NCBI GenBank assembly: GCA_019359495.1
Contig: JAHHHF010000076.1
Span: 1 to 64,000 of the forward strand
Origin: Goleter apudmare HA4340-LM2
Lineage (GTDB): Bacteria; Cyanobacteriota; Cyanobacteriia; Cyanobacteriales; Nostocaceae
Direction of reading: 5' to 3'
Length of the DNA: 64,000 nt
Part shown: positions 1 to 6,695 of the stretch, piece by piece
Layout: each line of letters opens with the position of its first letter
Numbering within the stretch: position 1 is the stretch's first letter
Notes under the pieces: generated by a model
Seen by the model: the letters and a program-made list of their open reading frames with translations, nothing else
Databases searched by the model: none
Told to the model about the DNA's origin: nothing
Made by a program: the position numbers and the translations under genes

Positions 1-159
1 TGTATGTGTCAGAAAATCAGTTATGTTCACTGGTTTGAGGAGATTATGTTTTGTTGACTAATTTCAGCTTTTTAGGCTTAGTCTTAATAAAAATGTAAAG
101 TTTTATATCAGCATTCAACATTTGTGCTTCATATCCTATATCAATCCAATCATCATGGG
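1..159. other. Window edge downstream of topA, no clear gene
   Basis: No gene can be supported here. A reading frame on the minus strand, shifted relative to topA, stays open across the topA stop from about 265 down to 44 and reads VKWLAHDDWIDIGYEAQ in its middle. It has no credible start of its own. It may be chance, or a C-terminal tail of an ancestral longer protein lost by frameshift. Confidence 0.3.
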
Positions 160-2325
160 CTAACCATTTAACTCGCCAAACTTGGGACTCCACCAGCCTT
201 TTGCAGTGCTGAAATAAGCTGCATCTTTGTGTTTTTGGTCGTTGCGGGACTGGGAAGCAGAACAACGCAGCAGAGTTTTACTCTGTCCTTCTTTGATATA
301 ACTGTATTCTTCCAGAGGTTGCTTACACACTGGGCAAGGGTATTTTGTCAACTTGGGTGCAGACTTTGGGGAGTTTACGGCTTTGGCGGTTTGAGTTCGG
401 GGTGGTTCCCAGATTTTGGTGTATTCATTCCAAAACAGGACTGTATCTGCACAGCCACTGACACATTTAAGGAAGTATTTCTTTTTGACTTTGCTGCTCT
501 TGATTTTAGCTAAATAGTTGTGGCATTGAGGACAGCGAGTTCTGGAAGTCGGCAATTTTTGCTCGAATACGGTATTTGCTTTGGGTGGAAGTGCTGAACT
601 GACAACTACAGTTTTCGCCTTAGTCAAAGCTGGTGCAAAGTAATTTTGGTTCCAAGTGGTGAGATACTGTTGCCAAGGCTGTTTTCCTTGGGCGATCGCA
701 TCTAGAGCATCTTCCATTTTTGCAGTAAATTCTGTTTCTAATAAATCTGGTAAGGCCTTTTGCAAGAAAGCATCGACTTCCAAGCCCAAAGCAGTCGGTT
801 GGAGGTTGTCTTTGATTAGCTGGACATAGTCGCGTTTCTTCAGGGTGGCGATCGTGGGAGAATAGGTACTGGGGCGACCGATGCCTTTCCGTTCCATTAG
901 TTGCACTAGTTTGGGTTCGCTGTAACGAGGTGGCGGTTGGGTTTGTTTCTGCTCATCACCTGCGTTCTCGAAAGTTAGCATCTGTCCCTGTTGCAAGTTG
1001 GGCAAGATTGTATCCTTACTGAGGTTAGGCCAGTAGCGAGCATAACCCAAAAACTCTACCACTTGTCCTCTAGCTTGCCACAACAGCGTTCCTGATTGGG
1101 TGATGATCACAGTTTTCCGGAGTTGGGCTGCACCACACTGGGAAGCCACCGCCCGTTTCCAAATCAGCACATACAGGCTAAACTCATCTGGTAAAAGTTC
1201 TATGCGTAACTGGCTAGAAGGACGAAAGACATCTGTGGGGCGAATCGCTTCGTGGGCTTCTTGAGCAGTTTTGCGGCTGCGATGTTTAGTAGTCTGTTGG
1301 GGTAGATTCTGCGGGTCATTTTGCTCTAACCACTGGCGGACACTGGCGCAAAATTCGGGACTCAGCATCACTGAGTCTGTTCGCATATATGTAATTAACC
1401 CTGCCTCATAAAGCTTTTGGGCTAATTGCATGGTCTTCTCAGGGGCAAACTTCAACCTGGAACCCGCAGCTTGCTGAAGAGTAGAGGTGATGAAGGGTGG
1501 CGGTGGTTGGCGGTTGACGACTTTGCCTTCAAATTGCACTATTTGGTGAGGATAACGCCGCGCCTCTTCCACCAGGCGTGTGGCTTCGGCTTGGGAAAGC
1601 ACACGGGTAGACTCTGGGGCTGCTTGGTTATTCCCGGCGGCGTCATCATTGACTTCTGTTTCTGCTTCTGATGTGGTTTGACGCCCGTTGACTGGGCCTT
1701 GATAGAAAGCCCGGAAACCTTCAACATAGTCCACCCAAACACTCCAGTAGTCTTGGGGAACGAAAGACTGAATTTCTCTTTCTCGTTGGCAAATTAGGTG
1801 CAGGGTGGCGCTTTGGACTCGTCCGACACTCTTAGCGCCGTTATTTAATGCCCATACCAAGGGACTACCCTTATAACCTACTAGTTTGTCTAGACAATCT
1901 CGGCAAAGTCCCGCCCCCACCAAATTAGCATCAAGTTTTCTGGGATTAGCGATCGCATTCCGTACCGCCGACTCGGTAATCTCAGTGTAAACAACTCGTT
2001 TCGGTTCCCGCAAACCCAAGGCTTCCTTGAGATGCCAAGCAATGGTTTCGCCTTCCCGGTCTGGGTCGGTTGCTAAAACCACTTCATTCACTTGCTTCAG
2101 CGTCGCCTTTAACTGTTGAATTGTCTCCTGAGCTTTTTGGTCACGGGGGACATAGCGGCACTGCACACTACTACCCTCCATAGTAAAACCCAGAGAATCA
2201 TCACCTTCATTACTGAGTTCTCGAATGTGACCACAACTAGCCCGGACAATCCACTCTGAACCGAGGATTTGACTGAGCTTCTTAACTTTACCAGGAGATT
2301 CTACTACCAGAAGGCGTTTGGCCAT
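160..2325 (-). CDS. topA: Type IA DNA topoisomerase (topoisomerase I)
   Basis: Relaxes negatively supercoiled DNA by cutting and resealing one strand through a 5'-phosphotyrosine. The 721-residue protein opens with a TOPRIM domain (LLVVESPGKVKKL, acidic triad around TDPDREGE at 86-93). The catalytic tyrosine is Y313 in GLITYMRTDS. Residues about 213-245 form a low-complexity insert. The C-terminus holds two cysteine clusters, CPQC...C...C near 610-635 and CPVC near 667, typical of topoisomerase I zinc ribbons. It is shorter than E. coli TopA (865 aa), so it could be a second type IA enzyme beside a longer housekeeping copy elsewhere in the genome. It lies 78 bp downstream of the cas6-like gene on the same strand and could be co-transcribed with it. 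Identity as a type IA enzyme is secure; the paralogue question is inference. Confidence 0.96.
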   Translation of the reverse strand: MAKRLLVVESPGKVKKLSQILGSEWIVRASCGHIRELSNEGDDSLGFTMEGSSVQCRYVPRDQKAQETIQQLKATLKQVNEVVLATDPDREGETIAWHLKEALGLREPKRVVYTEITESAVRNAIANPRKLDANLVGAGLCRDCLDKLVGYKGSPLVWALNNGAKSVGRVQSATLHLICQREREIQSFVPQDYWSVWVDYVEGFRAFYQGPVNGRQTTSEAETEVNDDAAGNNQAAPESTRVLSQAEATRLVEEARRYPHQIVQFEGKVVNRQPPPPFITSTLQQAAGSRLKFAPEKTMQLAQKLYEAGLITYMRTDSVMLSPEFCASVRQWLEQNDPQNLPQQTTKHRSRKTAQEAHEAIRPTDVFRPSSQLRIELLPDEFSLYVLIWKRAVASQCGAAQLRKTVIITQSGTLLWQARGQVVEFLGYARYWPNLSKDTILPNLQQGQMLTFENAGDEQKQTQPPPRYSEPKLVQLMERKGIGRPSTYSPTIATLKKRDYVQLIKDNLQPTALGLEVDAFLQKALPDLLETEFTAKMEDALDAIAQGKQPWQQYLTTWNQNYFAPALTKAKTVVVSSALPPKANTVFEQKLPTSRTRCPQCHNYLAKIKSSKVKKKYFLKCVSGCADTVLFWNEYTKIWEPPRTQTAKAVNSPKSAPKLTKYPCPVCKQPLEEYSYIKEGQSKTLLRCSASQSRNDQKHKDAAYFSTAKGWWSPKFGELNG

Positions 2326-2403
2326 GACACCTGATTTTTAGATGCAACCTACATCAGCTTTCTGTTTTTTATAGTACATTTGTTTGGTAATTGATTACCA
2401 ACA

Positions 2404-3552
2404 TTAAGTGGAAATACTCCGCAAATGGCGACGGGCTAATTTGACGTAAGTTTTTACTGTAGTGTATGGCATTTCTAAATCTGTAGCGATCGCTTGCAAT
2501 GATTCGCCCATTTCTCGCCTTGCCAAAATTGTCGCCCAAGTAGAAGCAATTTTATCAGTGCGATCGCCCCCTGTGCGTTTTCTTTGGGCGGTAAATAAGG
2601 CCGTCAATTCAGCAATGCGTTCTCCTAGCAGATTTGTTAATAGTTGCACTGAATCACTCGCCTCTGGTTCCACCCAATCTAGGCGGGTTTGTCCTAGCCC
2701 AAATGTGGTTTTGTGCCCCGTACCGCAGTAAGGGGCGAGTTTTACCAAAGCATAAAACAACTGGGTAAACTCAGCGTTAGCCAAAGCTGCTTTACTCAAC
2801 CCACAAGCAATTGCTCCTGTAAACCCAGTCACCGAACCCCGTTTACCTGCGGCTACTTTCACTGATTCCAAGCGGTGTTGATGGATAATCACCCCTGCAT
2901 CTATCCAGTCCAGAAAGGCTTCTTGTGCAACTGGAATTCCCGAAAAGTCATTCCAGCGACGCAGGTAGCTGTGGAAGAGATTCACGGGAACAGGGAGGGG
3001 GAAATGATGACCTTTGCGGCGAAAGCTGGTAGGCGAGACAAAGCTAAGGCTGATGTAAGAGTGTTTCTCTGAGGATGGCTGCAACAGTTGGGCGTAGGTA
3101 GTGGGTGGATGGGCTATCCTCACCTGTTTGATTTGCAGAGGTGCATCTTTTAAGTCGAGAATTGGGGGTAGTTGGGTTAACCATTGACTCAGAAATTGGG
3201 CAACTTTTGGAGAAAGGGCATTGACATGCCAGCTGTAAATTTGGTTCGCTTCTAAATGTAGTTGTCTCCCACTGGCGAGGAGTTGACCTGCCAGCGCTGA
3301 GATATTGAAAGGCTTCTCTGACTCTCCATCATGGAGATAGGCAGAAAGATCAGGGTCAAATTGCCGTACTTGGTCAAGAAACCAGGCATGGAGTCCGATA
3401 GTGTATTGAGAATAAAGTGAACAGGAAGTAGTTGGTTCCAGGTCAAATACCAATCCTACTAATTCAGTATCATTTGACCACACAGGGAACGCAGAGGGAG
3501 ATACTGACTTAGGCTTGGCTTTGCGCCCAGGAGATGTAGCTGCTCTTGCCAT
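2404..3552 (-). CDS. cas6: Cas6-family CRISPR endoribonuclease with C-terminal HTH
   Basis: Cas6 proteins cut CRISPR precursor RNA within each repeat. The 382-residue protein has the N-terminal Cas6 signature (GLHAWFLDQ at 53-61 and YLHDGESEKPFNISAL at 72-87; H55 and H74 are candidate catalytic histidines). The central block SFRRKGHHFPLPVP is at 176-189. The family glycine-rich loop is CGTGHKTTFGLGQT at 276-289. Residues about 300-382 are an addition not found in ordinary Cas6; the last 45 (REMGESLQAIATDLEMPY, then TTVKTYVKLARRHL) look like a sigma-region-4 or LuxR type helix-turn-helix. No cas neighbour and no repeat array is visible in the window, so this is an orphan. A CRISPR-repeat-like hairpin sits 39 bp upstream of the start, on the transcribed strand. 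Family assignment is good; nuclease activity is inferred. Confidence 0.85.
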   Translation of the reverse strand: MARAATSPGRKAKPKSVSPSAFPVWSNDTELVGLVFDLEPTTSCSLYSQYTIGLHAWFLDQVRQFDPDLSAYLHDGESEKPFNISALAGQLLASGRQLHLEANQIYSWHVNALSPKVAQFLSQWLTQLPPILDLKDAPLQIKQVRIAHPPTTYAQLLQPSSEKHSYISLSFVSPTSFRRKGHHFPLPVPVNLFHSYLRRWNDFSGIPVAQEAFLDWIDAGVIIHQHRLESVKVAAGKRGSVTGFTGAIACGLSKAALANAEFTQLFYALVKLAPYCGTGHKTTFGLGQTRLDWVEPEASDSVQLLTNLLGERIAELTALFTAQRKRTGGDRTDKIASTWATILARREMGESLQAIATDLEMPYTTVKTYVKLARRHLRSIST

Positions 3553-3590
3553 CGCCGGATACTATGGAAATTATGTTAAATATTTTACTT

Positions 3591-3618
3591 GTTTTCCATC
3601 CCCTTGTGGGGAAATTAG
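3591..3618 (-). repeat. Solitary CRISPR-repeat-like hairpin in the cas6 leader
   Basis: Read on the minus strand, the element has an AATT-containing left flank, a 5-bp stem TCCCC/GGGGA with an ACAA loop (stem arms 3599-3603 and 3608-3612), and the 3' tail TGGAAAAC. This is the general form of many cyanobacterial CRISPR repeats, which end in a hairpin followed by a GGAAAC or GAAAC handle. Only one copy is visible. The cas6 ATG lies 39 nt downstream, so the element would be in the mRNA leader if transcription starts further upstream. Resemblance is from memory of repeat form, not a database match. Confidence 0.5.
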
Positions 3619-3851
3619 CAGTAATCAAAAGCTATAATTTCAGTGTAGTAATACCAATGTCAGAAAAGTAGAGATGGGGATGATCAAGCACTAATTTGCT
3701 GAAAGTCTGGTGCGGTGTTAAAACTGTGTTCACCACTGCGGCATTCTCTTGGAGGTGCAGCCGTTGCTGAGTATTAATAATCGCATATCTTGTGTAGCAA
3801 TTAGTTTACAAATTGCCATGAGATATTGTCAGACAAAACAGGAATTTAAAC

Positions 3852-4598
3852 ATGTTGCTCAGACGTTCTTCAGAATCTCCTCTATTTATCGGTTTAATTA
3901 TTATTACTTTTACATTAATAACTTTTTCATCTTGGTTATCACCCAAACCATTTGCTTTAAAACCATTTGGAGTCAATGAAATTATGCAATTAATCTCATT
4001 GCCTTTGTTTATTTCTCTCTTGTTAGAGCGTTCTTTAGAAGTTTTTATCACCACTTGGCGAGGGCCGACTTCCGAGCAATTAAATATGGGAATTCAGCAA
4101 CAGAATGTGATCATTAGTCAAAAGCGCAAACTTATAGAAGAACTAGAAAAAGAAATATCTGCATTAGAAGCTAATCAAGTGAGATTCAATCAGTCGGGAG
4201 AAAATAGTTTAGGTCAGCAAGTGTTGCCAGATATTCCCCAATATCCCAGAGAATATTTAAATAAAGTCAGACCACAAATTGATGATTTAAATACCAGACT
4301 TAAGGATGTAAATGATCAAGAAAGCAAACTATTAGCTTACAAGTCCGATACACGTGTCATTGCTCTTTGGATATCTCTGTTATTTGGCTTATTAATCAGT
4401 ACAATTGGAGTTCGTTTAATTGAACCCCTGATGATGATTGATGATGTCAGTAATCCAGTTCAAATAACTATATTTCGTTGTTTAGATACATTTCTTACAG
4501 GAGGTTTAATTGCAGGAGGGAGTGAAGGGATTCATAAGCTTATACAAGTATTTGTCGATTTTCTAGAAGCTACTTCTAAACAAGTTAAAGACAGATAA
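3852..4598 (+). CDS. Membrane protein with central coiled coil, unknown function
   Basis: I do not recognise a named family. The 248-residue protein has an N-terminal hydrophobic segment (about 14-34, LFIGLIIITFTLITF), a second near 47-66 (LISLPLFISLLL), a charged helical stretch at 85-115 with heptad-like pattern (KRKLIEELEKEISALEANQ) that probably forms a coiled coil, and two further hydrophobic segments at about 175-197 and 215-240, the last glycine-rich (GGLIAGGSEGIHKL). The topology suggests an inner-membrane protein with a helical soluble domain. AGGAA at 3839-3843 is a fair ribosome binding site for the ATG. It lies between divergent cas6 and the trehalose genes, with no obvious link to either. 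Base composition is AT-rich relative to the treZ gene. Confidence 0.7.
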   Translation: MLLRRSSESPLFIGLIIITFTLITFSSWLSPKPFALKPFGVNEIMQLISLPLFISLLLERSLEVFITTWRGPTSEQLNMGIQQQNVIISQKRKLIEELEKEISALEANQVRFNQSGENSLGQQVLPDIPQYPREYLNKVRPQIDDLNTRLKDVNDQESKLLAYKSDTRVIALWISLLFGLLISTIGVRLIEPLMMIDDVSNPVQITIFRCLDTFLTGGLIAGGSEGIHKLIQVFVDFLEATSKQVKDR

Positions 4599-4766
4599 TA
4601 CCAATTCAACAAAAGTTTACTCCTTTTAGCTATTAAGAAATCTGTCTTTTGGTGGTAGTGAATTAACCAGAAAACCAACCATGATGCTATCTGGTGTGTT
4701 GCAAAATAGAGTGTAATTTGTTAACCACAGTTTGATATCACAGATAAGTTAACGGGAGGATACTGC

Positions 4767-6596
4767 GTGAGAATAGGCGCTCACTACTTGCGTAATGGAG
4801 AATGTGAATTTACAGTTTGGTGTCCAACATTAAACAGCGTTGCAGTGGAAATTTTAACGCCAGAACAGCAGTTAGTTGAGCTGAAACCCCAGGCAGAGGG
4901 ATACTGGCAAGGGAAAGTCAATGATGTTTATCCAGATGCGCTGTATCAGTATGTATTAAATCAGCAAGCCGCCTTTGCTGATCCGGCTTCTCAGTATCAA
5001 CCCCAAGGAGTACACGGGCCTTCTCAAGTTGTCGATCATCAGTGCGACTGGAGGGATGCAGGATGGACTGGCGTTCCCTTGGAATCGATGATTTTTTATG
5101 AACTTCATGTGGGTACATTCACCCCGGAGGGTACTTTCACAGCGATTATCCCCCGCTTACCAGAACTGAAGGAACTAGGAATTAACGCCATTGAAATCAT
5201 GCCGATCGCTCAATTTCCAGGCGATACTCATATTGAACCTGCCTTAGCATATCGCAACTGGGGATATGATGGTGTTTACCCCTTTGCTGTCCAAAATTCC
5301 TATGGTAGTCCCGCCGATTTCAAGGAACTGGTGAATGCTTGTCACCAACACGGGATTGCTGTGGTGCTGGATGTGGTTTATAACCACTTTGGCCCAGAAG
5401 GTAATTACATGAATCAATTTGCGCCCTACTTTACTCACACCTACAGGACACCGTGGGGCGACGCCATGAATTTTGACGATGCTCACTCTCAAGGCGTGCG
5501 AAATTATTTTATCCAAAATGCCCTATATTGGCTCAGAGAGTTTCACGTTGATGCGTTGCGATTAGATGCAATTCAAGCAATTTATGATTTAGGAGCCAAG
5601 CATTTCTTGTGGGAGTTAGGGGAAGCTGTGCATAGCTTTTGCCAAGGTAAGACATGGAAACGCCATTTAATTGCCGAAAGTGACCTAAATAATCCCCAAA
5701 TCATTCGTCCGCCGTCATTGGGTGGTTATGGATTGGATGCACAGTGGAGTGATGACTTTCACCATGCATTGCACACATTGCTAACAGGCGATCGCCAAGG
5801 TTACTATGAAGACTTTGGTAAATGTGCCGATTTAGCTAAAGCTTACACGGATACTTTTGTTTACGATTGGCAATACGCCCGACACCGTAAACGATATCAT
5901 GGGATTTCTTGCCGCGATCGCCCATTGTCTCAGTTTTTGGTGTGTATCCAAAATCACGACCAAATCGGCAATCAAATGAAGGGAGAGCGCCTGAGTGAGC
6001 GCATCTCGTTTGCGGGGTTAAAGTTGGCGGCTGGTGCGGTGTTACTATCACCTTACTTACCTTTGTTGTTCATGGGGGAAGAATACGGCGAAACCGCACC
6101 TTTTTTATACTTTGTCAGCCACTCTGATCCTGATTTAATTCAAGCTGTCCGCGCTGGACGTAAACAAGAATTTAAAGCTTTTCACTATGCAGAAGATCCA
6201 CCAGATCCGGAATCTGCATCAACATTTTTGCGTTGTCAACTCAACTGGGAATTGCGTCATCAAGGACAGCACAAGGTTTTATTAGATTGGTATCGCCAGT
6301 TAATTCAGTTACGCAAAACCCATCCAGCATTGTTGAATTACGACCGCAACGGTATTCAAGCAACTAGTGATGAAGAGAAAAAGTTAGTTGTGGTGCGTCG
6401 TTCTTCTGCGTCGAGGGAAGTGATCTTTGCGATGAATTTTAACTCATCTCCAGTCACGGTAACTCTGCCAATTGAGCGGGAGGCTGGCAAATTATTGGAT
6501 TCGGCAGATATACAAGCACCTGATAAGTTATCTGTGGGAGAGGAAGTGAGATTGGACGCTACGAGTTTGGTGATGTATGAGGTGGAATTTTTTTAA
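4767..6596 (+). CDS. treZ: Malto-oligosyltrehalose trehalohydrolase TreZ
   Basis: Releases trehalose from maltooligosyltrehalose made by TreY, the second step of the TreY/TreZ pathway from glycogen-type glucans. The 609-residue protein has an N-terminal CBM48-like beta domain (1-95) and a GH13 catalytic barrel: region I VLDVVYNHFGPEG, nucleophile aspartate in DALRLDAIQAIYD, acid/base glutamate in HLIAESDLNN, and the HD pair in IQNHDQIGNQ. Length fits the family. Translation starts at a GTG preceded by a strong GGGAGGA at 4754-4760. It is followed by treY and treH on the same strand, which points to one trehalose unit for synthesis and breakdown, as in desiccation-tolerant Nostocales. Identification is secure. 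Confidence 0.96.
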   Translation: MRIGAHYLRNGECEFTVWCPTLNSVAVEILTPEQQLVELKPQAEGYWQGKVNDVYPDALYQYVLNQQAAFADPASQYQPQGVHGPSQVVDHQCDWRDAGWTGVPLESMIFYELHVGTFTPEGTFTAIIPRLPELKELGINAIEIMPIAQFPGDTHIEPALAYRNWGYDGVYPFAVQNSYGSPADFKELVNACHQHGIAVVLDVVYNHFGPEGNYMNQFAPYFTHTYRTPWGDAMNFDDAHSQGVRNYFIQNALYWLREFHVDALRLDAIQAIYDLGAKHFLWELGEAVHSFCQGKTWKRHLIAESDLNNPQIIRPPSLGGYGLDAQWSDDFHHALHTLLTGDRQGYYEDFGKCADLAKAYTDTFVYDWQYARHRKRYHGISCRDRPLSQFLVCIQNHDQIGNQMKGERLSERISFAGLKLAAGAVLLSPYLPLLFMGEEYGETAPFLYFVSHSDPDLIQAVRAGRKQEFKAFHYAEDPPDPESASTFLRCQLNWELRHQGQHKVLLDWYRQLIQLRKTHPALLNYDRNGIQATSDEEKKLVVVRRSSASREVIFAMNFNSSPVTVTLPIEREAGKLLDSADIQAPDKLSVGEEVRLDATSLVMYEVEFF

Positions 6597-6650
6597 CGCA
6601 GAGGTACGCAAAGGTAGGCGCGGAGGTACGCGGAGTGTTTCTGTGGTCTA
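6597..6650. repeat. Dispersed CGCAGAGGTACGCGGAG-type repeat
   Basis: The treZ-treY spacer contains iterated variants of GGTACGCGGAG and CGCAGAGGTACGC. A clearly related block occurs at about 63909-63950 at the far end of the window, after an unrelated gene. Such purine-rich iterated units are common in intergenic DNA of Nostoc-type genomes. It sits between two genes of one pathway, so it is presumably transcribed. Confidence 0.6.
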
Positions 6651-6695
6651 TTGGCGGTGAATAATGATGTATGTTGAGTGGAGAAGAATTAAGAT

